Source of the DNA: Ornithinimicrobium humiphilum
GTDB taxonomy: Bacteria > Actinomycetota > Actinomycetes > Actinomycetales > Dermatophilaceae
Assembly: GCF_006716885.1 (NCBI RefSeq)
Contig: NZ_VFPU01000001.1
Location: forward strand, 1,178,001 to 1,242,000
Direction of reading: 5' to 3'
Length of the DNA: 64,000 bases
Part shown: positions 1 to 9,019 of the stretch, piece after piece
Numbering within the stretch: position 1 is the first letter of the stretch
Layout: each line of letters begins with the position of its first letter
The notes under the pieces: model-generated
What the model saw: the letters and a program-made list of their open reading frames with translations, nothing else
Database searches by the model: none
What the model was told of the DNA's origin: nothing
Made by a program: the position numbers and the translations under genes

Positions 1-3000
1 GAGGACGCCCGCCGCGGCCTGCCCGTGCGCGAGGACCACTGGCTGTGGATCCTCCACGACGACAGCCTCCCCGAGCCGGGCGCGCTCGAGGCGCTGGTCG
101 GGGCCGTCCGGCGCAACAGCCGCGTCGGTGTCGTCGGCCCCAAGCTGGTGCGCCTCGACGACCCGCGCCTCCTCGTCGGCGTCGGCCACCACCTGACCGT
201 CGGCGGCCGGGCCGCCGACACCCGGCAGGCCGCCCTCGTCGACCAGGGACAGCTCGACCTGCGCCAGGACGTCCTCGGCGTCCCGCTCGTCGGGTCCCTC
301 GTCCGCAGCGACCTGCTCGAGGACGCCGGCGGGGTGGACCCCGCCTTCGGCGACGACGGTGTCGCCGGCCTGGACCTGTGCTGGCGCAGCCACCTCCTGG
401 GCAGGCGGGTCGTCGTGGCCCCCGACGCCGTGGTGCAGCAGGGGGAGACCGGGCTCGGGGTCGTCGACCCGCGGCGCACCCGCATCCGCCAGCGCCAGCT
501 CGCCCTGGCCCGCGGCTCCGCGTGGGTCGCTCCCTGGCGCGCCCTCGGCATCGCCGTGACCAGCACCCTGGCGGCGCTCCTGCTGCTCCTCGTCAAGCGG
601 CCCCGCGAGGCCGGCGACGAGTGGGCCGACGTGCGCGCGGTCCTGCGCCCCGGCCGCGGTCTCGGAGCCCGGATGCGCTTCCGCGGCCGTCGGACCGTCC
701 GTCCCCGTGACCTCCGCGGCCTCTTCGTCCCCGCCACCATCGGCTGGCGCACCACCCTCGACACCGTCGGCGAGGCCCTCGACCCGCGCGAGCGGACCGG
801 GCGGGACGGTTCCGCGACCGGCCGTGGCCGCACCAGCACCGAGACCGGCCCCGTCTCCGACGAGTTCGCCGAGCTGGGCGGCGAGGGTGCCCGCGTCCGG
901 TTCTGGAGCTGGCCGCTCGTGCTCGCGCTCCTGGCCGCCGCCGGCGCCACCGGTTGGCGGTGGCGCTCCGTGCTCGGCTCGCTGAGCCCCGGTGGGCCCG
1001 GCGTCGCCGGGGGAGAGCTCGGCCCGGCCCACACCACCGCCGAGGGGCTGTGGCGCTCGGCCCTCGACGGCTGGCGCGGCGACGGCCTCGGTCACGCGGA
1101 GGTCGCCGAGCCGTGGTTGGTGCAGCTCACCGCGCTGGCGCGCGCCGTCGAGGCGGTGCCGGGCACGGCCTTCGCGCCCGCGACCGCCGGCGTCGCCCTC
1201 GGCTGGCTGCTGCTGGCCGCCGCGCCCGCCTCCGTGCTCACCGCCTACCTCGCCCTGCGGCGGGTCACCCGCCGCCGCTGGCTGCGGGCCGCCGTCGCCC
1301 TCGGATGGTCAGGGCTGTCGCCCCTGACGGCCGCCGTGGCCGACGGACGCGTGGGCCCCGCCGTCGTGCACGTGCTCGCCCCGCTGCTCGTCGCCGGATA
1401 TGCGGTGTCGGCCAGCCGCGAGGGTGGCGTGCGCCGGACGGCCGCCGTCTTCGCCACGGTGCTCGGCGTCACGCTGGCGGCCCAGTGGGTGCCCCTCGTG
1501 CTGCTGCCCGCCACCCTCGGCGGGCTGCTCCTGCTCCTGCTGGGCAGCCCTGCCTCCCGCTGGCGCGGTGCGGTGCTGGCGCTCCTGCCCTGGGTGCTGC
1601 TGCTGCCGTGGCTGCCGGCCGTGGTCGGCGGTCCGGTGCGCCTCCTCGGCGGCGCCGGCGCGACCGAGGCCGGGGCGGTCTTCCCCGGCGCGGTCCCCGC
1701 CTGGCAGCTCGTGCTCCTGTCCGCGGGGGGACCGGCGCCCGTGCTCTCCACGGACCCCGCCAGCTGGACGCCGTGGCTCGCGCTCCCGCTCTGGCTCGTC
1801 GCGATCGCGGCTCTCGCGCTGCGCGGCCGCACCGGCCGTCGCGCCGCGGTGCTCGTGGGGAGCGCCGTGGTGCTCGTCGCGCTGGCCGTGCTCGCCCAGC
1901 GCACCGCGCTCGGCGTGCTTCCCGCCGGCCACGCCGAGGCGGGTGAGGTGGTCACGGCCTGGCCCGGCACCCTCCTGTCGCTCGCGGCGGCGGCCCTGCT
2001 GCTCGCCGCCGGCCTGACGCTGGACCGCCTCCTGCGCCGCTGCTCGGCGGTGCTCGCCGAGCGTCGCGCCCTGATCGAGGAGTCGCGCTCGGTGCCGGTC
2101 GAGGACGCCGACGGCGCGCCGGTGCACCCGGCCGGGCGACGGGTGGCGCTGGCGGCGACCGGGATCGCGGCCACCGTGCTCGTGCTCCTGCCCGGCCTCG
2201 CCACCGTGGGGCTCACCCTCGCCGAGCCCGACCTGCCCCTGTCCTCGGCCGCCGACCCGCTGCCCGCGGTGGCCTCCGAGCAGGCGCGCGGCCCCGGCGC
2301 CCTGCGCACGCTCGTGCTCGAGCCCGTCGCGGCCGACCCCGTCGCCGAGGGTGCCGCGGAGGGCGGGTCGGTGCGGGTCGACCTGCTCGGCGCCGAGCCC
2401 GAGCCCGCCCGGATCCAGCGCGACCGCGCCGGCGAGCTCGCCGTCGCCGTCCCCGAGCCGGGACGCCTCGAGGAGGCCGCCGCAGCGGTGACCGGCCGTG
2501 AGAGCCCCGCGGCCGCGGTCGCCGCCCTGGAGGACCTCGCGGTGGGCTACGTGCTCGTGCGCGGTGACGAGGGCTCGTCGCTGGTCGACCAGGTCGACGC
2601 CCTGCCCGGCCTGAGCCGCGTCAGCAGCCCCGAGGGGCAGGTGCTGTGGCGGATGACCGACAACGAGGCCGCCCGGGCGAGGGTCGTCGCGACCGACGGC
2701 ACCGTCCTGGCCCGGCTCGACGCGACCGGCCCCCACGGAGCGGCCTCCGGGGTGGTGGCGGACCTTCCCGACGGGGCCACCCTGCGCGTGGCCGAGGGAC
2801 CGGGGTGGGACCGGATGGCCACCGTGCACGTCGACGGCGCCCCCGTGGTGCACACCGAGGGCGTGGCAGTCCTCCCGGCCGGCACCCACGAGGTGGAGGT
2901 CGGGGTCCGGACCCCGCGGCTGCCCTGGCACGTCCTGACGGCCCTGCTCGCCTGCGCCGTCGCCTTCCTCGCGCTGCCGTTCGGGCGCGCCGAGGCCGAC

Positions 3001-3021
3001 CCCGAGGAGACGACCCGGTGA
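1..3021 (+). CDS. Membrane-anchored family 2 glycosyltransferase, 5' end outside window
   Basis: The reading frame is already open at base 1, so the true start lies upstream. The first ~170 visible residues look like the second half of a GT-A fold family 2 glycosyltransferase, with an aspartate pair (HDDS) followed by PGALEALV. After that come a first hydrophobic helix (AALLLLLV), a charged loop, and about ten further membrane helices to near residue 735, then an extracytoplasmic region and a last helix near the C-terminus. Such large transferases usually move sugars in the envelope; the acceptor is unknown. It overlaps the DUF5719 gene by four bases (GTGA), implying translational coupling. 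Family assignment is good, specific function is not. Confidence 0.8.
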   Translation, partial: EDARRGLPVREDHWLWILHDDSLPEPGALEALVGAVRRNSRVGVVGPKLVRLDDPRLLVGVGHHLTVGGRAADTRQAALVDQGQLDLRQDVLGVPLVGSLVRSDLLEDAGGVDPAFGDDGVAGLDLCWRSHLLGRRVVVAPDAVVQQGETGLGVVDPRRTRIRQRQLALARGSAWVAPWRALGIAVTSTLAALLLLLVKRPREAGDEWADVRAVLRPGRGLGARMRFRGRRTVRPRDLRGLFVPATIGWRTTLDTVGEALDPRERTGRDGSATGRGRTSTETGPVSDEFAELGGEGARVRFWSWPLVLALLAAAGATGWRWRSVLGSLSPGGPGVAGGELGPAHTTAEGLWRSALDGWRGDGLGHAEVAEPWLVQLTALARAVEAVPGTAFAPATAGVALGWLLLAAAPASVLTAYLALRRVTRRRWLRAAVALGWSGLSPLTAAVADGRVGPAVVHVLAPLLVAGYAVSASREGGVRRTAAVFATVLGVTLAAQWVPLVLLPATLGGLLLLLLGSPASRWRGAVLALLPWVLLLPWLPAVVGGPVRLLGGAGATEAGAVFPGAVPAWQLVLLSAGGPAPVLSTDPASWTPWLALPLWLVAIAALALRGRTGRRAAVLVGSAVVLVALAVLAQRTALGVLPAGHAEAGEVVTAWPGTLLSLAAAALLLAAGLTLDRLLRRCSAVLAERRALIEESRSVPVEDADGAPVHPAGRRVALAATGIAATVLVLLPGLATVGLTLAEPDLPLSSAADPLPAVASEQARGPGALRTLVLEPVAADPVAEGAAEGGSVRVDLLGAEPEPARIQRDRAGELAVAVPEPGRLEEAAAAVTGRESPAAAVAALEDLAVGYVLVRGDEGSSLVDQVDALPGLSRVSSPEGQVLWRMTDNEAARARVVATDGTVLARLDATGPHGAASGVVADLPDGATLRVAEGPGWDRMATVHVDGAPVVHTEGVAVLPAGTHEVEVGVRTPRLPWHVLTALLACAVAFLALPFGRAEADPEETTR

Positions 3022-5102
3022 CCGACGTCGACCCGCCCGAGGGCACCTCGCCCGAGGACGCGGCACCTGCAGGCGCAGCGCCCGGGGCGCCCGAGACCCG
3101 TGCCACGGCGCCCCAGGAGGCCGGGGGTGCTCCTGCGCGTCGCCGGGTGCCGTGGTCGCCCTGGTGGCGCCTCGGTGCCGCCTCCCTGGCGGTCGGGGCC
3201 CTGGCCTGGGGTGCCGGCGCGACGGACGCCGCCCTGTGGCTCGGCGACGACGTGCGGTCCGACCTCGCGGCGAGCTCGGCCGACCCGCAGGAGGGTGCCT
3301 TCGTGCGGTCGGCCGCCCTGGCCTGCCCCGGGACCGCCCCCTGGCCGGGGGACGACGACCCTGCGCGGCCTCGCTACGAGGTGCTGGCGGCGGGCGCCCC
3401 GGCCTCGGTGCTGGACGCGGTGCCGCCCCCCGCCGACGACACGAGCGCCACCGCCGGTCCTGACGACGAGGCGAGCACCGCGGGCCCGGACGACCCGGCC
3501 GCGACGGCCGGCCCCGACGGTGCGGCGAGCACCGCCGGCCCGGACGGTGTGGCGAGCACCGCCGGCCCCGACGACGCGGCGAGCACCGCCGGCCCGGAGG
3601 ACGCGGCCACCACCGCTGGTCCCGACGACGCTGCGAGCACCGCCGGGCCCGACGACGAGGGCCCGACGACACCCGCCCCGCCGCCCGGCGCCTCCGTGAT
3701 CCGCACGTCCGATCCCGACGGCCCCGTCGCCGAGCTCGACGCGGGTCGACCGGTCGGGGTCTCCCTCGACCGCGAGGCCTCGGCGCTGATGGAGGCGCAG
3801 GACGAGCTCGCTCCCGGCGCTGCCGGTGGCCAGCTGGGGCTGGGCACCGAGGCCGGCAGCCGTGGACTCACCCTGGCCGCCTGCGCCCCGGTGGGCGAGA
3901 CGCAGTGGCTCGTCGGCGGCGGTGCCGCCCCGGGCCGGACCGAGCAGCTCGTGCTGAGCAACCCCGGCCCCGACCCCGTCACCGTGAGCGTTGCCGTCTG
4001 GGGCAGCGAGGGCCCGGTCCCGACCACCGGCGCGAGCGGCATCGTGGTCCCGGGCGGTGGTCGCACGGTCGCCCTGCTCGACGGGCTGGCGCCCGGCGCC
4101 GACGCGCCCGTGCTCGCCGTCTCCTCGAACGGCGGGCCCGTCGTCGCGCACCTTGCCGAGACCTACCGCGAGGGCACGACCGACCGCGGCACCGAGATCG
4201 TCGGCCCCTCCGCCGCACCGGCCACCGACCTCGTGGTGCCGGCCCTGCCGGGCGTCCCCGAGGGGGACACGGGAGAGGTCGTGCTGCGCCTCGCCGCTCC
4301 GGGCGACGTCCAGGCGGTGGTCGACCTCACGGCCCTCACCCCTGACGGGGCCGTGCGCCTGGCCGGCCAGGTCACCCGGGTCCCGGCGGGGAGCACCGTC
4401 GACGTCCCCCTGCCCGACCTGCCCGAGGGGGCGACGGCCCTGCGCCTGCGCTCGGACGAGCCGGTGACCGGAGGCGCGCGCCTCGAGATCCTGCCCGCCG
4501 AGCGCGACCCCGAGATCCTCGACCCCGCGTCGGCCACCGCGGCCCCGGGTGACGGCAGCGAGGGCACCCAGGGCGACGGGGATGTCGACGACGCCCTCGC
4601 GACCGCCGGGCCCGGTGACGACGCCTCGGCGACCAGCTCCCCGGACGAGACGGACGACCCCGACCCGCAGGACGAGCCCGATGGGCGGACCGAGCAGGGC
4701 GAGCCGCTGCGCCGGCCCGCCGGCGACCTGGCCTGGGTCGGTGCGACCGTGCCCTCCACCTCGCCCTCCGGGATGGCGCTGCCGGACCGGTCGCAGGTCC
4801 CCGGTGCCCGGGCAACGCTCGCCCTCACCGCCGTCGACGGCACCACCGCGTGGATCACGTGGGTCGACGAGGAGGGGGAGGAGACCTCCCGCTCGGTGCC
4901 GCTGACCTACGACACCACCGTCCTGCTCCCCGTGCCCGAGGACGCGCGGGCGGTCTGGGTCGTCGGTGCCGGGCCGGCGGGCGTGGTCGCCGCCGTCCAC
5001 GTCGAGGGCCGGGACGGGCGCGGCGCCTACGTCGCCTCGACGACCGTGCCCACCCTGCCCTGGACCCAGTCGCTGACCCAGGTGCGCCCGGTCGTGCCGT
5101 GA
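3018..5102 (+). CDS. DUF5719 family envelope protein with 9-residue tandem repeats
   Basis: GTG start overlaps the glycosyltransferase stop (GTGA); 694 residues. The N-terminus is a Pro/Ala/Glu-rich cytoplasmic stretch, then one hydrophobic segment at about residues 55-75 (LGAASLAVGALAWGAGA), so a membrane-anchored extracytoplasmic protein. Eight tandem copies of a TAGPDDAAS-like unit occupy about residues 145-216. The rest is a beta-rich region with phrases such as LVLSNPGPDPVTVSV, typical of DUF5719. A second acidic low-complexity stretch lies near residues 505-560. In actinobacteria DUF5719 genes sit beside this glycosyltransferase, so a shared envelope role is plausible but unproven. Confidence 0.75.
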   Translation: MTDVDPPEGTSPEDAAPAGAAPGAPETRATAPQEAGGAPARRRVPWSPWWRLGAASLAVGALAWGAGATDAALWLGDDVRSDLAASSADPQEGAFVRSAALACPGTAPWPGDDDPARPRYEVLAAGAPASVLDAVPPPADDTSATAGPDDEASTAGPDDPAATAGPDGAASTAGPDGVASTAGPDDAASTAGPEDAATTAGPDDAASTAGPDDEGPTTPAPPPGASVIRTSDPDGPVAELDAGRPVGVSLDREASALMEAQDELAPGAAGGQLGLGTEAGSRGLTLAACAPVGETQWLVGGGAAPGRTEQLVLSNPGPDPVTVSVAVWGSEGPVPTTGASGIVVPGGGRTVALLDGLAPGADAPVLAVSSNGGPVVAHLAETYREGTTDRGTEIVGPSAAPATDLVVPALPGVPEGDTGEVVLRLAAPGDVQAVVDLTALTPDGAVRLAGQVTRVPAGSTVDVPLPDLPEGATALRLRSDEPVTGGARLEILPAERDPEILDPASATAAPGDGSEGTQGDGDVDDALATAGPGDDASATSSPDETDDPDPQDEPDGRTEQGEPLRRPAGDLAWVGATVPSTSPSGMALPDRSQVPGARATLALTAVDGTTAWITWVDEEGEETSRSVPLTYDTTVLLPVPEDARAVWVVGAGPAGVVAAVHVEGRDGRGAYVASTTVPTLPWTQSLTQVRPVVP
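3450..3665 (+). repeat. Eight in-frame 27-bp tandem repeats (TAGPDD units)
   Basis: Eight consecutive 27-base units each encode a variant of TAGPDDAAS: DDEAS, DDPAA, DGAAS, DGVAS, DDAAS, EDAAT, DDAAS, DDEGP after the invariant TAGP. Codons vary between copies, so expansion is not entirely recent. A related TAGPGDD stretch recurs once near base 4605. The unit makes a flexible acidic stalk just outside the membrane helix. Confidence 0.9.
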
Positions 5103-5171
5103 GCGGCCGCACGGTCGGGAGGCGCCGCACGGGCAGGACGCGCCGCCCGGCCCCACCGACGCGGTGAGGGG

Positions 5172-5558
5172 CTAGGCCAGGTCCTCGGGATCGCGGCCGA
5201 GCATGCGGGCGATCTGCTCGGCGACGACCTCGTGGACCACCGAGGCCAGCTCGGCGTCGTCGGCCGCGCGCTGCTCCACGGGCCGGCGGTAGACCACCAG
5301 GCGCGCGGGGGCGCCGCGCTCGGCCGGGAAGAGGCGTCCGAGCGGCACGCCGTGCTCCCACGGCGCGGGGTCGGAGGGCGGGACGTCCTCGACCGCGAGC
5401 TCGACGCCCAGCGGGTGGCCCAGCCGGCGCTCCAGGGACTCGGCGGCGTCGAGCACCAGGTCGTCGAAGTGCTCGGCCCGGGTCGCCATCAGCGGCAGGG
5501 GAGGCCAGGCCAGCGGACCGCGCATCCCGCGCCCGTGCCGGTCCCTCGTCCTGCTCAC
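5172..5558 (-). CDS. Metallopeptidase-family protein with incomplete zinc motif (Rv3259-like)
   Basis: 128 residues from a GTG start. I chose 5558 because the N-terminal phrase RDRHGRGMRGPL is, as I recall, characteristic of the actinobacterial subfamily and would be lost with the internal ATG. The family is the zincin-like 'metallopeptidase family' (PF06262), whose active members carry HExxHxxG. Here the corresponding segment is HEVVAEQ near residues 109-115, so the second histidine is missing. It sits beside DUF3499 and manB as in mycobacteria (Rv3259-Rv3258c-Rv3257c). Enzyme activity is doubtful; role unknown. Confidence 0.75.
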   Translation of the reverse strand: MSRTRDRHGRGMRGPLAWPPLPLMATRAEHFDDLVLDAAESLERRLGHPLGVELAVEDVPPSDPAPWEHGVPLGRLFPAERGAPARLVVYRRPVEQRAADDAELASVVHEVVAEQIARMLGRDPEDLA

Positions 5559-5629
5559 GCCCCGACGGTATCCCGCCGCCCGGGCGACGCGGAACGGAGT
5601 GGTGCCGTCGGTTTGTCGGGCGGGCGTCC

Positions 5630-5642
5630 TATGGTGGACCCC
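5630..5642 (+). promoter_or_regulatory. Leaderless promoter of the DUF3499 gene
   Basis: -10 hexamer TATGGT at 5630-5635 ends seven bases before the GTG at 5643 and there is no Shine-Dalgarno, so the transcript probably starts at or next to the start codon. Confidence 0.55.
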
Positions 5643-6020
5643 GTGACAGCCCCTCGCCAGTGCTCCAAGACCACGTGCGTGCGTCCCGCGTCCTCGACGC
5701 TGACGTACGTCTACGCCGAGCAGACGGCCGTCCTGGGCCCGCTGGCGACCTACGCCGAGCCGCACTCCTACGACCTGTGCGAGGAGCACGCGACACGTCT
5801 GACCGCGCCCCGCGGCTGGGACGTCGTGCGCATCGAGCTGCCCGAGGGTCAGCCCCGGCCCCCGGTCGACGACCTCGCCGCGCTCGCCGACGCCGTCCGC
5901 GAGCACCGCGGCTCGGTGGTCCACGTCGAGGCCGGCGCCCGCGACGGCGCGGCCACCGGCGGGGCGACCGTCACCGAGATCGCCCGGCGCGGGCACCTGC
6001 GCGTCCTGCGGGACCGCTGA
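5643..6020 (+). CDS. DUF3499 family protein (Rv3258c-like)
   Basis: 125 residues. The N-terminus holds CSKTTC and a YDLCEEH segment further on, giving three cysteines and a histidine that could bind a metal, plus the conserved phrase LTYVYAEQTAVLGPLATYAEPHSYDLC. Function is unknown; the gene is a conserved actinobacterial neighbour of manB. An ATG lies four codons upstream at 5631, but it overlaps the -10 hexamer, so GTG 5643 is preferred. Confidence 0.8.
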   Translation: MTAPRQCSKTTCVRPASSTLTYVYAEQTAVLGPLATYAEPHSYDLCEEHATRLTAPRGWDVVRIELPEGQPRPPVDDLAALADAVREHRGSVVHVEAGARDGAATGGATVTEIARRGHLRVLRDR

Positions 6021-6058
6021 GCCGCCGCCGGCCCGGAGGACCCGGTCCGGCCCGTCGC

Positions 6059-6072
6059 TACTCTTGACAGCT
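6059..6072 (+). promoter_or_regulatory. Leaderless promoter of manB
   Basis: TACTCT at 6059-6064 ends eight bases before GTG 6073, without a ribosome binding site between. Confidence 0.5.
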
Positions 6073-7497
6073 GTGAGCCCCGTGAACCTGTCCGACGTCG
6101 TCAAGGCCTACGACATCCGCGGGCTGGTCCCCGAGCAGCTCGACGCGCGCGTCGCCCGGGCGCTCGGCTCGGCCTTCGCCCAGGTGGTCGCCCTGCCCGA
6201 GGGCGAGGAGGGCGTGGTCGTCGGCCACGACATGCGCGAGTCCTCCCCGGAGCTGGCGCGGGCCTTCGCCGCCGGCGTCGTCGGCTCCGGTCTCGACGTC
6301 ACGATGATCGGGCTCTGCTCGACCGACGGGCTCTACCACGCCAGCGGGTCGCTCGACCGGGCCGGCGCGATGTTCACCGCCAGCCACAACCCGGCCGGCT
6401 ACAACGGCATCAAGCTCTGCCGGCGCGGCGCACGGCCGGTCGGGCAGGACTCCGGCCTGGCCGAGGTGCGGGACCTGGCCCAGTGGCTCCTCGACCGGGG
6501 CGGCCTGCACGACCTGCGCCAGCCCGGGCGCCCCGGGCAGATCACCGAGACCGACCTGCTCGCCGACTACGCCGCATACCTGCGCTCGCTGGTCGACCTG
6601 CGGGGCCACCGCCCGCTGCGCGTCGTCGTCGACGCCGGCAACGGGATGGCGGGGCTCACCGTGCCCGCCGTGCTCGGCACCGGCGACCTGCCGCTGGAGA
6701 TCGTGCCCCTCTACTTCGAGCTCGACGGCACCTTCCCCCACCACGAGGCCAACCCGCTCGTCCCCGAGAACCTCGTCGACCTGCAGGCGGCCGTGCTCGA
6801 GCACGGCGCCGACCTCGGGCTGGCCTTCGACGGCGACGCCGACCGCTGCTTCTTCGTCGACGAGCGTGGCGAGGTGGTCGACCCCAGCACCGTCACGGCG
6901 CTCGTGGCCGACCGCGAGATCGCCAAGGAGGTCGCCGACGGACGCGACGCGGGCGAGGTCGCCGTCGTGCACGGCGCGATCGTCTCGCGCGCCGTGCCCG
7001 AGACGATCGCCCGCGCCGGGGCCCGGGCCGTGCGCACGCGCGTCGGGCACAGCTTCGTCAAGGCCGTCATGGCCGAGCACGAGGCGGTCTTCGGCGGCGA
7101 GCACTCGGCCCACTACTACTTCCGCGACTTCTGGTACGCCGACACCGGTCTGCTCGCGGCGCTCCACGTCCTCGCCGCGCTGGGGGAGCAGGACCGGCCG
7201 CTGTCCGAGCTGGCCTCGGGTTACGGCCGCTACGTCGCCTCCGGCGAGATCAACTCCACGGTCGCCGACGCCGGGGCCGCCACCGCGCGGGCCCGCGCCT
7301 GGGCCGAGGAGCAGGGCGCCGTCGCGGACACCCTCGACGGCATCACGATGACCCGCGAGGGGGAGCCGATGTGGTGGTTCTCCCTGCGCCCGAGCAACAC
7401 CGAGCCGCTGCTGCGGCTCAACGTGGAGAGCGACGACCGAGCCACGATGGAAGAGGTCCGGGACACCGTCCTGCGACTGGTGCGACAGGAGAGCTGA
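6073..7497 (+). CDS. manB: Phosphomannomutase/phosphoglucomutase
   Basis: 474 residues, normal for the alpha-D-phosphohexomutase superfamily. It interconverts mannose-6-phosphate and mannose-1-phosphate (often also the glucose pair) in the cytosol, feeding GDP-mannose for glycolipids, glycoproteins and mycothiol-era envelope glycans. Motifs: active-site serine loop TASHNPAGYNG (Ser104), metal loop DGDADR (253-258), sugar-binding GEHSAHYYF, and phosphate-binding RPSNTEPLLRLN near the C-terminus. GTG 6082 is an alternative start. The next gene starts one base after its stop, so the two are probably co-transcribed. Confidence 0.95.
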   Translation: MSPVNLSDVVKAYDIRGLVPEQLDARVARALGSAFAQVVALPEGEEGVVVGHDMRESSPELARAFAAGVVGSGLDVTMIGLCSTDGLYHASGSLDRAGAMFTASHNPAGYNGIKLCRRGARPVGQDSGLAEVRDLAQWLLDRGGLHDLRQPGRPGQITETDLLADYAAYLRSLVDLRGHRPLRVVVDAGNGMAGLTVPAVLGTGDLPLEIVPLYFELDGTFPHHEANPLVPENLVDLQAAVLEHGADLGLAFDGDADRCFFVDERGEVVDPSTVTALVADREIAKEVADGRDAGEVAVVHGAIVSRAVPETIARAGARAVRTRVGHSFVKAVMAEHEAVFGGEHSAHYYFRDFWYADTGLLAALHVLAALGEQDRPLSELASGYGRYVASGEINSTVADAGAATARARAWAEEQGAVADTLDGITMTREGEPMWWFSLRPSNTEPLLRLNVESDDRATMEEVRDTVLRLVRQES

Positions 7498-7498
7498 C

Positions 7499-7708
7499 AT
7501 GGCACGTCCGGAGTACGAGAGCTGGGTCCGCGAGATCCTCCGCTGCCCGGTGGGGCTGCACCCGCTGGTCGACGTCGAGGACGAGCAGGGCGCTCCCGCC
7601 CTGCAGTGCGCCGAGGACTGCGGCGGGAAGGGCCAGCGCCGGCGCTATCCGGTCGTGGACGGCATCCCGGTCCTGCTGGCCGACGACGCCACGGTCGTCA
7701 CGGTCTGA
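7499..7708 (+). CDS. Trm112-like (UPF0434) small protein
   Basis: 69 residues. ILRCPVGLHPLVDV at the start and RRRYPVVDGIPVLLADDA near the end are the signature of the Trm112/UPF0434 fold. The usual zinc cysteines are reduced: one Cys in LRCP and two in the central AEDCGG/ALQCAED stretch. In eukaryotes Trm112 activates methyltransferases; the bacterial role is unclear. One-base gap after manB and 15 bases before the SIS gene indicate a three-gene operon. Confidence 0.8.
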   Translation: MARPEYESWVREILRCPVGLHPLVDVEDEQGAPALQCAEDCGGKGQRRRYPVVDGIPVLLADDATVVTV

Positions 7709-7723
7709 GAGGGCGGTGCTCCG

Positions 7724-9013
7724 GTGGCCCCCTACATCGACGAGGCCCTCCTCGACGACCCCGACGAGCTGAGCCGCAAGGACTCCCGCGCCACCCTGCG
7801 CGCCCTCGCCTCCGCCGGCGCGCAGGTCCGTGAGGCGCTCTACCTGGGAGCGGAGGCCGGCATCGACCGGCTGGCCGAGCAGGAGCGCCCGCGCTCGGTC
7901 CTCGTCGCCGCCATCGGCGGCAGCTCGATCGTGGCCGAGATCCTGGAGCTGCTGGCCGAGCCCGGCTCCCCGGTGCCGGTCCAGGCCCGCCGCAACCTGC
8001 CCCTGCCCGGGTGGGTCGGCCCGCTCGACCTCGTGGTCGCCGTCTCGCTCTCCGGCCGCGCGCCGGGGCCGCTCGCGGTCGCGGCCGAGGCCGCCCGTCG
8101 CGGTGCCTCGCTGCTCACGGTCGGCCTCGACGACTCCCCGCTGGCGGAGGTGACCCGCCGGGCACGGGGCATCCACGTCGGGGTGGGCCGCGAGCGCATC
8201 AGCTCGCGCACCGCGCTGTGGACGCTCCTGACCCCGGTCCTCGTCGGTGCCGACCGGCTCGGGCTGCTCGACGCCCCGCAGCGGGCGCTGGAGCAGGTCG
8301 CCGACCGGCTCGACGAGCGGGCCGAGGAGCTGCGACCGTCCTCGGAGTCGTTCGTCAACCCCGCCAAGCTGCTCGCCGTGCAGCTGGCCGAGACGGTGCC
8401 GGTGGTGCTCGGCGACGGGCCCCTGGGCGGCGTCGCCGCCGCCCGGGCGTCCTCGATGCTGGCCCGCACGGCCCGCATCCCCGCCCTCTGGGGCGAGCTG
8501 CCCGACGCCGCGAGCGGGATCGTGGCCTGCTTCGACGGCCCCTACACCGCGATCGGCGGGCGCCGTCCGGGCACCTACGACGACGGCCGGATCCGCCTGG
8601 GCGACATCGACACGAGCGGCTGGGAGCCGCACCACTTCGCCGAGCCCGAGGGCGAGCTCATGGAGCGCGCCCGGGGCCCGGAGGGCACGGCCGGTCGCGA
8701 CCTCTTCGCCGACCCCTACCTCGACGGCCCTGCGCCGCCGCAGCTGGGCCTGCTCATGCTGCGCGACGCGCCTCCGGAGGTCCCCACCCCCGAGTCGGTC
8801 CAGACCGAGACCCTCACCGACGCGGTGCTGACCACCGCCCGCGACGCCGGCGTCAAGGTCATGGAGGCCCGGGCCGGGGCCGGCGACCCGGTAGTCCGGC
8901 TCGCCGACCACGTGCAGATGGTGGACTTCACGGCCACCTACCTCGCCCTCGGGCTCGGGCTCGACCCCTCGGTCAGCCCCCACGTGGCGGACCTGCGCGA
9001 CCGCACGAGCTGA
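7724..9013 (+). CDS. SIS-domain protein, phosphoglucose/phosphomannose isomerase-like (Rv3256c-like)
   Basis: 429 residues from GTG 7724. The N-terminal half has a sugar isomerase (SIS) fold: AAIGGSSIVAEILELL near residues 63-78 and VVAVSLSGRAPGPLAVA around 105-120, the latter being the serine-rich sugar-phosphate loop. The C-terminal half resembles the second lobe of bifunctional PGI/PMI enzymes. In mycobacteria the matching gene lies between manB and manA; here manA is absent and the next gene is convergent, only six bases away. It may supply isomerase activity, but this is inference. Confidence 0.75.
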   Translation: MAPYIDEALLDDPDELSRKDSRATLRALASAGAQVREALYLGAEAGIDRLAEQERPRSVLVAAIGGSSIVAEILELLAEPGSPVPVQARRNLPLPGWVGPLDLVVAVSLSGRAPGPLAVAAEAARRGASLLTVGLDDSPLAEVTRRARGIHVGVGRERISSRTALWTLLTPVLVGADRLGLLDAPQRALEQVADRLDERAEELRPSSESFVNPAKLLAVQLAETVPVVLGDGPLGGVAAARASSMLARTARIPALWGELPDAASGIVACFDGPYTAIGGRRPGTYDDGRIRLGDIDTSGWEPHHFAEPEGELMERARGPEGTAGRDLFADPYLDGPAPPQLGLLMLRDAPPEVPTPESVQTETLTDAVLTTARDAGVKVMEARAGAGDPVVRLADHVQMVDFTATYLALGLGLDPSVSPHVADLRDRTS

Positions 9014-9019
9014 CCCGCG

